From Rhodeus uyekii (lineage: Eukaryota > Chordata > Actinopteri > Cypriniformes > Acheilognathidae), in contig JAWRVZ010000076.1 in NCBI GenBank assembly GCA_037043235.1, positions 2,213,501 to 2,277,500 of the forward strand: a stretch of 64,000 nt of DNA. The letters are read 5' to 3'. The notes under the pieces were generated by a model. That model was not told where the DNA came from. It worked only from the letters and a program-made list of their open reading frames with translations, and did not search any database. How positions within the stretch are numbered: position 1 is the stretch's first letter; each line of letters begins with the position of its first letter. The translations under genes and the position numbers were made by a program. Of this stretch, positions 39,108-51,917 are shown piece after piece.

Positions 39108-41465
39108 ATGATCCTAAGCATTGCACTCATTTGGGCCATAGTGGTTGGGCTCTGTTGTTGTCTTTGGCTTATCACAGGAATACGGAGAAGGTAAATAGAA
39201 AATGATTTGTAACTAAAACCTTGGGAACATAATGGAGATGGTGGGATTTGACAACCAATGTTACAATATCTAATGCTTGATGACTGAAGCTTGCAGGGTA
39301 CTTCCTTAAATGAAAGATGTAAGATTAGTGTAATTAGTAATATATAATAATAGTAATATATATAATATATGTAATTAGTTTTTCAAATAATTCTTTTTGC
39401 TTTGTATGTATTGAATAGAATAAAGGGTAAGTTCTCGAAGAACTAAACTGCATGATAGAACTTGTTTCTTTAACCCTACCTTTATGAGCCCTTTTTTAAC
39501 TGTGGGGTTTTCAGACAGCCTGGGGAGCCTCCAGTAGAAAATGGCTGGATCCCTTACCTTGGGTGTGCTCTTCAATTTGGGGCGAACCCTTTGGAGTTTC
39601 TTCGCAGCAGACAGAAGAAATACGGTCACATTTTTACATGCAAGATCGCTGGGCAGTACGTCCATTTCCTTTGTGATCCATTCTCCTACCACGCCGTCAT
39701 CCGCCAAGGAAGGCATCTGGACTGGAAGAAATTTCACTTTGATGCCTCTGCAAAGGTACAGGAAACAACTTTTTTATTATATCAGAAATCTAAATTAACT
39801 GCTTAAGTAGGCATGTGATGACGTGCATATGTTCTGGCAGGCATTTGGTCACGAGAGCATGGATCCCAGCCAGGGTTACACCACTGAAAATCTGCATCAG
39901 ACCTTCCTAAAGACCCTGCAAGGGGAAGCCTTGTCTCCTCTTCTTGAGACTATGATGGAAAACATTCAGAGCACCATGCTGCAGTCAGGCATGCTGAAGA
40001 CCGAAACTTCAAAGTGGCAGAGCGATGGTATTTTTGCCTTCTGCTACAAGATCATGTTTGAAGCCGGCTACCTGACCCTCTTTGGAAAGGAATTTGATGG
40101 GGACCAGACCATTGCACGTCAGCAAGCCCAAAAAGCTCTGGTGCTCAATGCTCTGGAGAACTTTAAAGAATTTGATAAGATCTTTCCTGCTCTGATCGCG
40201 GGCCTCCCCATTCACGTTTTCAAGAGTGCCTACAGTGCTCGCGAGAACCTCGCCAAGACTATGCTCCACGAGAACCTCAGCAAGCGCACCAATGTGTCTG
40301 ACCTTGTATGCTTGCGAATGCTCTTGAATGACACATTATCTACCTTCAATGAGCAGAGCAAAGCCAGGACCCATGTGGCCTTACTGTGGGCTTCACAAGC
40401 CAACACTTTGCCTGCAACCTTCTGGACCCTCTTCTATATGATCAGGTACAACTTACACTCACTCAGCGAGAAAACTGCACAGTAGTCACTCCCCAGAGTT
40501 ATAAATCAGCATAGATAAATACGTTAATTGTAGTAGTGGAGATAAGCATTAAGAGTGTAGACTTGTACTGTATCTGCATGTGGAAATGTTAAACTGTGAA
40601 AATCATCTATAAGAACAGTTCAATAATGGACTTGTTAGGTTGATGACAAATCTTCTGCTTGTTTTCAGGTGCCCTGCGGCCATGAAGGCTGCTAGCGAGG
40701 AGGTGAGGCGAACGTTCGAAAGCTCTTCTCAGAAAGTCGATCCCACAAATTCTCGACTTGTACTAACAAGGGAACAGTTAGACAACTTGCCAGTTCTAGG
40801 TGGGAAATATTTAAACGTTTATGCATTCAGCATTTTTAACATATCCTACCAAAAGGTCATGTGAACTATAGCTTCTCTGCAATTTCAGACAGCATCATTA
40901 AAGAGGCAATGAGACTGTCCAGCGCGTCCCTGAATGTGAGAATGGCCAAGAGTAATTTCCTTCTTCACCTGGACAACAATGAGTCTTACCACATCCGCAA
41001 AGATGATGTAATCGCTCTGTACCCCCCCATGATTCATTTTGATCCTGAGATCTATCCTGATCCAATGGTAAGTATTCTGTTCTTTGCTGCTGTTTAATAG
41101 AAAAATAGAATTCTTGAATTCTACATTTGAATTCTTCTCATCATGAATGTTTTCGCCATGAACAGACGTACAAGTATGATAGATACCTTGACGAGAATGG
41201 GCAGGAGAAGACCTGTTTTTACCGAAACGGACGCAAACTTCGATACTACTACATGCCCTTCGGCTCGGGGGTGACCAAGTGTCCGGGCCGTTTCTTTGCT
41301 GTGCACGAGATTAAGCAGTTCCTGTCTGTGTTGCTAGCGTACTTTGAGATGGAACTTTTGGACTCTGATGTGAAAGAACCACCATTGGACCAGTCCCGGG
41401 CCGGACTGGGTGTTTTGCAGCCCACCTATGATGTTGACTTTCGATATAGACTCAAATCTCTCTAG
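39108..41465 (+). CDS. cyp7a1: Cyp7a1, cholesterol 7-alpha-hydroxylase, complete, six exons
   Basis: Coding exons are 39108-39190, 39515-39755, 39841-40445, 40669-40799, 40889-41067 and 41166-41465. All introns are GT..AG, and the joined length is 1539 nt (512 residues plus stop; human 504). CYP7A1 is an ER-membrane P450 that hydroxylates cholesterol at C7, the rate-limiting step of classical bile-acid synthesis in liver. Visible signs: an N-terminal membrane anchor (residues 1-25, ending GIRRR); the I-helix WASQANT with Asn296 where most P450s have an acid-alcohol pair, as is usual in CYP7/CYP8; the ExxR pair Glu359/Arg362 (KEAMRLSS); and the heme loop [11 protein letters not shown] with Cys452. 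Similarity to CYP7A1 is closer than expected for CYP7B1, for example TASLQ-type blocks are absent while GLPIHVF and YYYMPFGSG are present. Introns are very short (85-324 nt). No frame break was seen. The gene points the same way as fam110b. Confidence 0.96.
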
Positions 41466-41935
41466 GGATCTCACACTTATTTATTGACTGTTGACTTACA
41501 CTGTAAATAATGTACATTTTGCATCATGCCCTTGTGGACAAATGTGAATAGGCTTCAATTGTGTTTTCTTTCTATTCAACTTGATTAGAGAGAGATTTTA
41601 GAAAGTTCAGAGCTGTCATTTTTTAATTTTCAGTAACATTTACTGCACTTGTGCTGTGTATTCATGTTGTTATTCTCAGTTTGTAAACTATCTGGCAGTA
41701 ATTTTTTATATAAAATATATTGTACATTGCAATGAAAATGTAATTACCCAGGCCCGCTTTCACTGGCATTTTCACTGCACCAGTTTTGTGAAATGACATT
41801 ACTTTGTACTTTGAATTTTATTTTGAATGTACAGAGTGATTTTTAACCAAAATGCCTGAGTGTGTCTTATTTAAAGGTACTATAACTGATTTAGACGCAA
41901 TTATATTAAGTTGAAATATAGAAATGAATTAAATG
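41466..41935 (+). other. cyp7a1: Probable cyp7a1 3' UTR
   Basis: AT-rich sequence after the stop with an AU-rich TTATTTATTG at 41477-41486, of the kind that destabilises CYP7A1 mRNA in mammals. No AATAAA was found; the nearest variant is ATTAAA at 41928-41933, so the 3' end is uncertain. Confidence 0.35.
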
Positions 41936-44900
41936 CCCTGATTTACTACGATGATCTCTGTAAGCAGTGTAAAAAAGGTCAGAAGCGTGGTCATACTAGC
42001 CAATCAGAAGCTTATTGAGAAGCTTTTGCACGTTTCGAAAACTGAAATATTTAAATAACGAACTAAAACTGCAAGTAGGAGTCATTAGCTACTTTTCAAC
42101 TGTCGGACTGAACGTTTCAATGAACGGTAAGGAGCACTTGTAGTTGTATTTCCTCTTGAGCTTGGCACTGCATGGCACAATTACAAACCGTTCTCGACCC
42201 GCAATTCTCAGCATAGTTGACTGGTAAAACATGTGTAGTGACTTTGCAACTCATGATTGCTCAGTTATCTGTTGCCTGGCTAGCAGTTTCTCTGTAATTT
42301 GACTAACATTGATTATTATACAGCGCTTTTTGTGGCTGCGGTATGTCACGTGACAAGTATGACGCGTTGCCATGGAAACAATGAGGCGAAATTTTTACCT
42401 CTTCCTAGGGGGGCGTGACAGAAAATAACTGAGGAGCACTGCTCCAAAGGGATATGGTGATGTAAAAAAAAATCTGGAAAAAAATTGTGCAAATTTATTT
42501 CAATTCTTTTGTGTTTGCTTGTTAAAGTTTAGCAGTCCCACAAGAAAATTAGTATTTGCTCATGTGACTGGTTGAATGGCTCAATATTTAAAATTTTTTT
42601 TTTTTTTTATGATTGCTAGAATCCTTCTATCCTCTTTCTGATCTGAATACATTACATATACATTTAAAATGGGTAGACAAGCCCACTAGTATTTAGCCTT
42701 GCCATTGTGTGGGCTTACTTAAATGAGTCTGAACCATAAAAACCCTTCACGTGCTTCTTTCAATTGTAATTTCAATGTGTAAATTTGTAAACTAAGAGCT
42801 AGGACTTGTAGCACCTGAGCACAGCAGATGTAAGGTGTGTTTGACTTAAAGTGTGTGTAAGGTGAGTTTGACTGATAAGTGAATAATCTCACGTTGTGTT
42901 GATATGTGTTGATATTCCTTTATAAACCATTCTCATGCTTTTTTGGTCTGTAAAGTCAAGTGGGCTGCTTTCCTTCTTTCATCTTGGCTTTGGTATAAGC
43001 AAATACTTTGTTTGTTTATTTTTTGTATTAAATATTGTGATTTGAATACTTTGTTTTAAATTTTTGGATGTCTTTCCTTGTTTACCAACGCAAAAGCATT
43101 GACAAAAGCTTTCCTCTCATCTCAGAATTTTTCCCTTCATCGTGTCCTTCAGGTGCTCTGTACATTTCAATTGTGCTGATATTTTTTTGTGCTAAAAAAT
43201 TGCCTTTAACGTTTGGTTAAATTGGTTAGTGGGTTTCTAGTTCCCAATATGCTGTTCACAGTACTGGATAATGAATATAAATGTTGAAATGAAGTGTTAT
43301 TTTATTTAATTTTAGCTTGAGATCCTTTCTATCTGAACTGGTTACTCTTTATCCTAGTGAGTGTTTTATTTAGGATGACCATATTCATCTTCAGAAACGA
43401 AGCACAACCAAAACAATGTTCTTCTGCAAAATGCATGCAGTTTTGTTTTTTAACCGCTAGAGGTCCAAAAGTTACATAGCCATTACCTATATCAGATGAA
43501 AAAAAAACATATAGCCTAAAAGACAAATACTCATACAGGAGCTGTTTACTGCATTTTAATAGAGTAAGTCATCCAGTGAAAGCGTGCACATGCAGTCTAA
43601 CCTAAACATAAAAGGCTAAATCATGCAGCATATGTGTCAACTCTCTACTTTAGGCGAGCTTTTGTTTGGTTTTTGCGAGGGAAGTGAGGGGCTCAGTAAT
43701 GTCAGATCACATGTCATTACAGCAATTACGGTGTTACCAAAGACATTATATAACTGCACAATACACCCTTAAAGGTATAATTAAGTTTTTAACAACCCTG
43801 CTGAAAAAAATTCTAAAGCTCGTTTTAGTTGATGTTCCAAACTGGTCAGGCTGGTTTTTATTTTATTTTATTTTTAATTTTTTTGTTTGTTATGTTTCAT
43901 CCTTGGAGACCAACAAAGCAGCCGGGGGTTTGCAAAAGACCAAAAATATATAATTGTATAACATATAACACTAATAACATAATCTAAACAATTGATTACA
44001 CAATATCACTGAATTTTTAAAAGCCCACAATTTAAGGAAGTCAGTATTTCTTAACACATTTACTTTTTCTTTAGCATATGTTAGCTCTATGGATGCCAAA
44101 TAGTCAAAAGTAATCCTAACATAGACCTAAATTTAGTTGATAAACGCATGTGTCAGACAGATTATGTCAAGGACGCTTCGTAACCGCCTTCTGTTGATAA
44201 GCTAAGCTACAAGGTATGCAAATATTAAAGTGACTCTTAGTAAACCCGGGCCAATGATATATCAGTTTTTATGTTGTATCTTCAGGGTACAACGTGAAAG
44301 AGTGTACTCATGCGCATTGCTGTACACTTTGACCTTGATCTATTTATGTAACAAACTTGTCAACACAAACTATAAAAGATAAGTTAGCTAAACGATAGGA
44401 AGTTTAGATTAAACCCAGCATAAAATGTCTGAAATATTTTATGAATTATGATTGGCATACAGATAAGCGTCTTGTCTTATTATAGCATTATGTGTCATAA
44501 TTCATATTGATATGCAATAGCTGTTGAATAAATTCTTTGAAGAAACAGGTGATATTTAATTCAGTAAGGAATAGATGAGAATGGTTAATTTTTGCTTTTT
44601 TCAGTGAACCTGATAACAGCAGCAGACAGATGTTTTTTGCCAGTGTAAATACCATGTCTGAATTAGTTGTTTGCTTGTGATCTGGAAAAGCCTTATCTTT
44701 TAGACTTGTTTGTGCAAGACAATATCTGTCATGATGTTGTAGGTTATTATCAATCATGCTGTAACTTGTATAACTTAAGGCTACTTAAGGCTTTCAGGCT
44801 ATAGGCATAGAGTATCATTAGATAGAAAAAGCACATAGAGCATGTAATTGAAAAGTGAAGAAGTTCATTGTTTTATATTATCTTAACTGCTTCATAAAGA

Positions 44901-45468
44901 TTATCTCAAGGTCACTGTAATTTACGGTAATACTGCAGATAGCTCAGATATGGAAATGAACTATCTAGAAGCAAAGATTCTGCTGGAGCTGAAGGCTGGC
45001 AATTTTTACAGAGTGTTTAATGGGTTTGCTCGTCTCACTTTTTCAATACCTGAAGAGAAAGATAAATCATTTAACATGCAAATGAGACTGAAGCGCTCTG
45101 TGTGAAGTAGAATTCGTTGCCAAAAAGGGATGTAAATGTTTGAGGAGAAAAGTCAGCCTCATCTGGCACAGGTTATGTTTCTTTTGTTTCTGCGTGCCAT
45201 AGTTATATACTGTAACAATAAAAGAGAAGCAAGTGTTTAAATTAGAATGCCTGAAGTTGAAGGTTTAATGACAATAGTGCAAAGAATATCAATCATTTGG
45301 TTAATGTTATTGTTTGCTATTGCAGTTCATATTGTCTCTTATACCAGAAAAGTTAAGCAAAAGGAAACTTTCACCTTCGCGTCGTTTGTCTTGTAACATC
45401 CGGAACTTGGTTGTAAAGCTGATTGGGACAGGATTTTATGGGTCTGGACTAGAGGATGGTTAGAGATG
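41936..45468. other. Gene-free stretch between cyp7a1 and the solo LTR
   Basis: No coding sequence of SDCBP or NSMAF was recognised. 41940-42430 is somewhat GC-richer with site-like motifs; the rest is AT-rich. Confidence 0.5.
42346..42379. promoter_or_regulatory. E-box and RFX-like site cluster downstream of cyp7a1
   Basis: TCACGTGA (42346-42353) and GTTGCCATGGAAAC (42366-42379) lie within 35 bp in a GC-richer patch. May be an element, or part of an unrecognised repeat. Confidence 0.25.
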
Positions 45469-45474
45469 GATTTT

Positions 45475-45877
45475 TGTCACGGCTCTGTCATTCTAGTTGG
45501 TCTTTTCAAGTGTCTGTTGACAGAGCCCTGACGCTGCCCCTTTGTGTCTTGTCATTGTGTAACCCCGCCCACCTTGTTACCTTGTTTCCCTTGAGTGTTG
45601 TCAGCTGTTCTCAGCTCGTTACCTTGCCTCATGTGTTCCCTATTTAATCCCGGTGTGTTTGCTGTCCGGTGTCGTGTCGTTGTTATTCTTGGATGTCATT
45701 CATGTGTTTCGTGATTCCTGCCATGGTCCCTGGTTTTATTTTATGGTCTAGTTTTGATCTTGTTTATGTTCTGTTTTTCTCCCTCGTGGGTTTTCATTTC
45801 TTGTGTTATGTTCTTTTTGTTATTGTAAATAAACTCCCTTCCCTGCGCTTGAGTCCTCCCCTTTCTGATACGTGACA
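45475..45877 (+). mobile_element. Solo Gypsy-type LTR with 6-bp target duplication
   Basis: Starts TGTCACGGCTCTG, ends GATACGTGACA and is flanked by GATTTT on both sides (45469-45474 and 45878-45883). Contains TATTTAATCCC and AATAAA (45825-45830) near its 3' end. No internal region remains. Open frames here are chance. Confidence 0.9.
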
Positions 45878-46238
45878 GATTTTAACCCTAAAATGTGTGA
45901 GTGCATCCAGTTCAGCTACGCTAAGTTTGGATTGGTAAGCAAATATTTTTAATATTGTATAAAATAACTGTTTTCTATTTATAGAAGGTTCAAAATAACA
46001 GCATTTAATTATACTTAGTGATTTAATTATATTTATTTAATATTGACACTTTTTTCATTAATTTTGAATAAAAGTATTATTTCTGAAAGACCCCAAATTT
46101 TGGTGAATATTGTTCACTGCAAGTTCATCTAATCTTGCAGTGTTTTTGATCATGTCAACTAACTATGTTCATGATTAGTTTGGCAATTTTTAATATTAAA
46201 CAGGAGTTTGTGTCAATACTAGAGCTCCATGATTAATT

Positions 46239-46492
46239 AGGGGTGGTAATCCATTGGAATCTCACGATTCTTTTCATGTAGATTCTTTGGATCACAAAAT
46301 CGATTCTCTGTTTTGAATCTAATCTCAATTTGTATACATGCTTAGATTTCATTTACTTAGAAACCTTTGTTCCAACATCACGTTATTTAGAAACATTAAG
46401 AAAATCGATTTTTGAAATTTGTGAATTGTTTCAAGTTGATAGAAGATATAATCGTGATTCATATGTGAATTGATTTTCCCCACCTTTACAAT
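46239..46492. mobile_element. Possible inverted-repeat DNA element
   Basis: Left edge GGGGTGGTAATCCATTGGAA and right edge GAATTGATTTTCCCCACC are imperfect inverted ends, and the interior has repeated ATCGATTC/AATCGATT motifs seen in fish DNA elements. Confidence 0.4.
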
Positions 46493-47281
46493 GAATCGTT
46501 AAAAGATCTGTTTGCCACTGACCCAAAGGTTACACCAATAGATGACTGTTCAAAAATGTATTTGTAATTGAATCCTTCAGTCCATAGATTTATTCAAAAA
46601 AGCTGATTCATCCAGTAATTAAACAAGTGAAGTCTTAATGAGTAAGTAATTGAATCATTCATTCAAACAGAGTTTAAAAAAAAACATTTGTAAATATACT
46701 TCAACAATTTGTACCTCTTGTACATGTTGTTTTATTGTTATTCAGAATTTCTATTTTAAAGAGTTCATCTATAATTGTTCAGCTCTAATCAAGGGGTGAA
46801 TGATGCATTCTTATAGCACTTCACGGGTAATCTCCACAACCACCACCAGTGTGCAGCATCAGCTTGGATGATGTGATGGCAGCCACAGCTCACTACACGA
46901 CAACTATAGGTAGAGACGAGAGAGCGTGTTGGGGATTATTAGGAGGCCATGACTGATAAGGGCCAATGGAGGGAATTTGGCTGGGACACTGGGGTTACAC
47001 CTCTTTACGAGAAGTGCAGAGAGCCAGGACCTCATCTGAAGGACAGTAGTGTCCCATCGCTATATTGGGGCATTGGGCCCCACACAAACCACAGGGTGAG
47101 CACCCTCTGCTGGCCTCACTAACACCTCTTCCAGCAGCACCCTAGTTTTCCCAGTTTTTCTAGGTACTGACTTAGTACAACCCTGCTTAGCTTCAGTGGG
47201 CAAACAGTCTTGGACCACAGTGTGATATGGCTGTGGTTTCCATATGCAGCATATTTACTTGCCTTGTTAATTATTTTATTT

Positions 47282-47430
47282 TATGCATTTGAGAGATACT
47301 TTTATCCAAGAGCGACTTCCATTGAACGTACACATTGACATTCTAATCAGTTCTTGCTTTCCATGGGAATCGAACCCATGACCTTGGCATTGCAAGCGAC
47401 ACACTCTACTAATTGAGCTACAGGAAAACA
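47282..47430 (-). mobile_element. Full-length tRNA-derived SINE with both Pol III boxes
   Basis: Minus strand in order: TAGCTCAATTAGTAGAG (box A-like), GGTCATGGGTTCGATTCCC (box B), AAAGCAAGAACTGATTAGAA and the LINE-type tail AAGTCGCTCTTGGATAAAAG. The best preserved SINE in the window. A further tail fragment lies at 47502-47548. Confidence 0.85.
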
Positions 47431-48827
47431 TCCATTATCTTTAATAATTGATGGGAAATGTTCACATTCTGATTTATTTTTAGTACGAAAATTAATAACA
47501 GGCTGTCATTTAACAGATGCTTTCATTTAAAGTGATTTGCAGTACACTAATTGCATGACAGGCCCCCTGAAGTAACCTGAGGTTAGATACAGTACACACA
47601 CACACACTAAATTACATATAAACATTAACTACAAGTGTTTATCAAGAATATGCTTCTAATATCTCACATTTGTTTACAGTATAGCCCATGTGGTTTGTGT
47701 ACTTTTTTCTAATGAAAAGAAAAGCTTTAGCTGAGTCCAAAATAGTGGAAGTTTGCGCACATGCTCTGGTGAAACAAGACGTAAATGACTTGACATGCTA
47801 CTGCAAGATCTTTTACTATTCAGTGAAGAGATAACAGTATTAACTGGTGAACGCAACAGAATTACACAATATAGGCAAGCTCAAACAGATGGCTATAAAA
47901 AAACAACGTCATCTTGCAAAGCCATTCAAATAAAAGCCAGAACATTGGCGTTACGTCTGTTTCTTTAAACATCGAAATGTGTTGTTTGTAAAAGTAATGA
48001 ACTGAGCATTTTTTCAATAAGGGTGAGATGGGCCTCAGTTTAATTGGTATCTTTTATGTCCTAGCTCTGTTTTTCTCCACCAGCACTTCCAGAATCACTG
48101 CTGACTCATTCTCAGAATATGTAATAAAAATAAATAGTGCTTGAAATGATCTCAATTTCTAGTAACTACTATTAACAGGAAACTCTGATGAATTAATTGG
48201 TAAGTAATGGCACTCAAATAAATTAGATAATTCACTGTTAGCTAATCTATGACTACTGTATTTTTCATACATCCCTAAGGACAACTAAGAGCTATACCGT
48301 AGGTTCAGAATTCAGAATATATATATAGTAACTATTTGGTCAAGTGGCTAACATAGTATATCAGAAAGAGCTTTATTAGTATAAACAGTAATGCGGCATT
48401 TTCTCCTCTGTACAATATATTTTTAAATTAACTGCATGCCATTTAGCAGCAGTCATCATGCTTTTAATAATATGATGTTCTAATATTGATCTAGATTACT
48501 GCAATGTGCAACAATCAGCCACAGAGTGGTCATACCTTTCAACACACTCAAATGTATTTTTAGCATGATTGTTTTGACCAAGTAAAACACCGCTGCCTGA
48601 CCTAAAGTGACCTGTATGAGTAGTAACTCAGCACTTGTGGCTTAAATTCCGGCATAAAAGCGTAATAAAAAAAACCAAAGTCCCAGGATCGCGGCCTGTA
48701 CTGCTTTATACCACAGTAATATTAATGCAACTTTAATACATCAGCTCACCAATGATCATTTTCTGTCCGATTGCTTTCCATGTGTGGAGGTGAAGACGAC
48801 AACTCCCACGATTCAACGTAGATCATT

Positions 48828-48908
48828 CATCGTGAATCATGTGACATTGAAGTCTTGCGTAAAAAAATTGAGCTTTACCATCACAGGAATAAATTACCTT
48901 TGAAAGAA
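48828..48908 (-). repeat. GCTGCATTTATTTGATCAA-family fragment, minus orientation
   Basis: The minus strand contains ATTCCTGTGATGGTAAAGCT and CAATGTCACATGATTC, from the middle of the family. Confidence 0.55.
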
Positions 48909-49008
48909 CAGTAATACCTTGAGATACGAGCATAATCCGTTCCAGGACCGAGCTCGTAACTCAAATCGCTCGTATCTCAGGACAAGCGTATCTCAAAGTA
49001 TTACTGTA
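48909..49008. mobile_element. 100-bp palindromic miniature element
   Basis: Ends CAGTAATACCTTGAGATACG and the inverse of its right end, CAGTAATACTTTGAGATACG, nearly match, and GAGCTCGTAACTCAAATCGCTC sits between. The whole unit can fold. No coding capacity. Abuts the repeat fragment at 48828-48908. Confidence 0.75.
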
Positions 49009-50389
49009 TATTCAAATAGAAACCATTTTGTGTTACAAAAGGGAGTGGAGTCATTCACTACATACTGAAAAATACCTTTCAGTTTCAAAATGTGCTTCTA
49101 GTGGAAAAGTATGTGAATCATACTGTTTTTGGACATTGAGCAAGTAGGAAAGGGTGTGGTTTCAGGGGGAAGTATTCTTTTTTTTCTTTCATTCTTTGTT
49201 TTGGATGAAGTGATACGGATCAGTACAGGGTAACATTAGTCACCTATTGCAGCACCTGGTAGTCCACCTTTGTAAATCAAATTGTTGCTCACCGGGACAG
49301 TTTACCTGTCAAAAAACAGGTTTACCTGGAAAGTGAGTCATTTAATGGGAAAAACACATGCATAATACATATATATATTTATAATATGAGCATTTATCCG
49401 TTATCGGTGAGATTCTTTGTTCTCTCACCGTAATCACAACATTGACCCGCTGCTATTCCACCTTTAGCCACGAGATGGCAATATTTTGCCATGACTAAAA
49501 ATGAACTCCATGACTGCGAGCTATATAGTTTTCAAAAACAGCGAAGTGTTCAGAATACAGATAGTCAATTAATATGTCTTTAGCTTCTCGTGAGACTCCT
49601 ATACAAAGTCCAGTAAAGCTGGACATCGTCCAAATAGGACTTTAGGTCAAGAGGACGTTTTGTTTATGAAACACAACTTTGACCTTGCTTTACCTTAAAC
49701 TACAACTAATAAAACACTATCTGCTGTTCATAATTGTTTTATGATTTGTACTTTCACGATCCAGACCTTATAATCCATCCTTATAATAAGTCTAAATAAT
49801 GAACCTACGCTTTCAGGTCTTTTCATTTGAGTAACCAACAGTGAAAGGCAGAAATAATACATTATATTTTAAGGAGAGATACGACTTGAGAAAACACTGA
49901 CTCTTACCATATGCATTATGTTGAGTATGTGGTATATAGCAGCAATGCCATATACAGTAGTTTGGGAAACATTGACATAAATAGAAGAAAATTCAGTTTA
50001 CCGTACTGTTATTTCTCTGCATGTAAAGAAAAACAGTGATTTAAGGAACCATTTAGAGCGAGATCAATATGAGAAATCCTAAGTAAATCAGTCTATGGCA
50101 GCTGTACGGCAGGATAGGAATGTGCTCTTGACATTGGGAGGTTTATTTGTGCTGTGTTCATGGTTGGAAAATGGATTGTTGTTATTACATTCTGTATCAA
50201 CAGCACTGTGACCCAGTTATGAGATATGAGTGAGGAAGAGAATTAGTGTTCATTATACATAAACTTAAGCTTGACCTTTCTCTGCGGAAAGGAATTATGA
50301 GGTTATAAATGTTTCAAACGATATTCAATACAAATATTTTGCCCTGAATTCTTCGTAATAAAACACTTGTGACACTTGCTGATTAATTA
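49009..50389. other. Gene-free stretch downstream of tox
   Basis: No supported feature. 47549-48827 is likewise empty. Confidence 0.5.
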
Positions 50390-51880
50390 CTGCACAAAAA
50401 TGCAGGTTTGCCTTTATTTATTTTCAAACACAATAAAAACTAAATAAGAATTATTCACATTGTTGCCTGGATCAATTCTGTCAAAACAAATGAACAGAAA
50501 AACATCCCTGGAACTCTAACATAATTACTCAAAAACACCTACAGTTATTTTTTTTTTCCTTCATAAATAGGCGCAAACAAGTACCATAAAAAGATCTCAT
50601 ATAGACACAGTGTAGAGGAATAGTAAATGATCAGCCATATGCCAGGGTTATACAGCAACTCTCCAATCTGCCACTGTTTCTTCTAATTAACACCATATAA
50701 GCATCTGACAGTTTCATACACATAGTTTGGATGAAATTAATCAATATGCCAGAAGTGATACAAAAGAAGTATTTTGTGTAATACAAAATAAACTTTTCTT
50801 TAGTACTTTCCTTAATGAATCATTCCATGCCACCTCGCCGGTTGATGCCATCAACCTTTACCTTATTAAACTTGGGAAAAGAATACTTCTTTAGTCTCTT
50901 TTGTCGGCCCAATCAATGGCGACTTCCGATGCCAAGAAACTACCCCTCTTGGCTAATTATCCCTTTTCGAGTTTTAAACGAACTGGTGTGGTCCAATTCA
51001 AAATCACATTGTTACTAGAAAAAAATTCTTATACTCTAGGAGTAACACAGATTCTATTTACAACTTGAAGTGAGGGCCGCTTGAAACAACCCATCCGGCC
51101 GTTCATACTGTTTTATACTTACAACAGAACTCTGTTTCTAAGGCAGTTGACTAGAAAAGATCATTACAGAGAGGAAGAATGATACGACGAGAAAGAGTGT
51201 GGAAAAGAGCGGGGCGAAAGCAGGAGTCATATCATCCGCATTCTTTTTTGTTGCTTTTTTTTTCGTTTCTTTTTTTTCCCTTCAGATTGTGATTTTCCTC
51301 TTTGTACAAAAAAGAAGTTCTGTTTTGGTTCTCATTCCGCCGTTTGTCAGCGAGAGCTTGGAGTCTCCGACACGCAGCGGTAAGTGCTTAAAAACTGATG
51401 GATTGACAACCTTCCTGTGAGGCAAATTGGCCTACGCAACGCCTTAAAAACCATGAACAATCTCCGATAAAACACATGTCTACAGGGGGTTTCCATACAC
51501 AGCCTCTTATTAGGTACGTACGCAACAAGGACGCGTAACAATAGGAGGGCGTAAAAAGTCAATATCATTAGAGAAGTGATTGCATTTAAACAAATTTTAG
51601 CATTCAATTTACATGTTCATGCTTTCGATGATTTAAACTCTATTTAAAGATCCAAAAGGTCTGAATGTCAGAAGCTAGAAGGAAATTGCAAAGCCACCAC
51701 GGTAGGGTGCACTAAAGTGTGAGCCATGAGAAAGAAAACATTCAAACGTTGTTTTGCTGATGCGAGGGTTTTGTCTAGTCTAAAATAAGGCCTGAACAAT
51801 CAGGCCCCGAATAGCTGTACTGGGATGAGGAACTGCCTTGGTCCTGTGAGCGTGAAGGAGTGTGAGGCTGAACATGTCGA
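50390..51880 (-). other. tox: Probable tox 3' UTR
   Basis: About 1.5 kb downstream of the tox stop without recognised interspersed repeats. It ends near an AATAAATAAA signal on the minus strand (50411-50420), followed by T/GT-rich sequence. The extent is inferred. Open frames in this stretch (for example 50815-51018 and 51199-51420, plus strand) look like chance. Confidence 0.45.
50411..50420 (-). terminator. tox: Candidate poly(A) signal of tox
   Basis: Overlapping AATAAA hexamers on the minus strand, with GT-rich sequence (GTGCAG, GTGTCACAAGTG) within 50 nt downstream. Confidence 0.4.
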
Positions 51881-51917
51881 TCAGGTCAGGTACAGGGCTT
51901 TGTCCCTCTGCAGAGCT
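51881..51917 (-). CDS. tox: tox terminal coding exon, 37 nt
   Basis: After an 85-nt intron with acceptor TTTGCCTTCGCAG, this exon completes a glycine codon and encodes [11 protein letters not shown] and a stop. Human TOX ends [11 protein letters not shown], so the match and frame are decisive. It is small enough for automatic gene models to miss. Confidence 0.88.

Noticed and set aside
40009..40269. 86-codon minus-strand frame
   Set aside because: Antisense shadow of the large cyp7a1 exon.
47282..47430. Genuine tRNA gene
   Set aside because: Box A and B motifs are present, but the acceptor and anticodon arms do not pair and the unit continues into a LINE-type tail, so it is a SINE.
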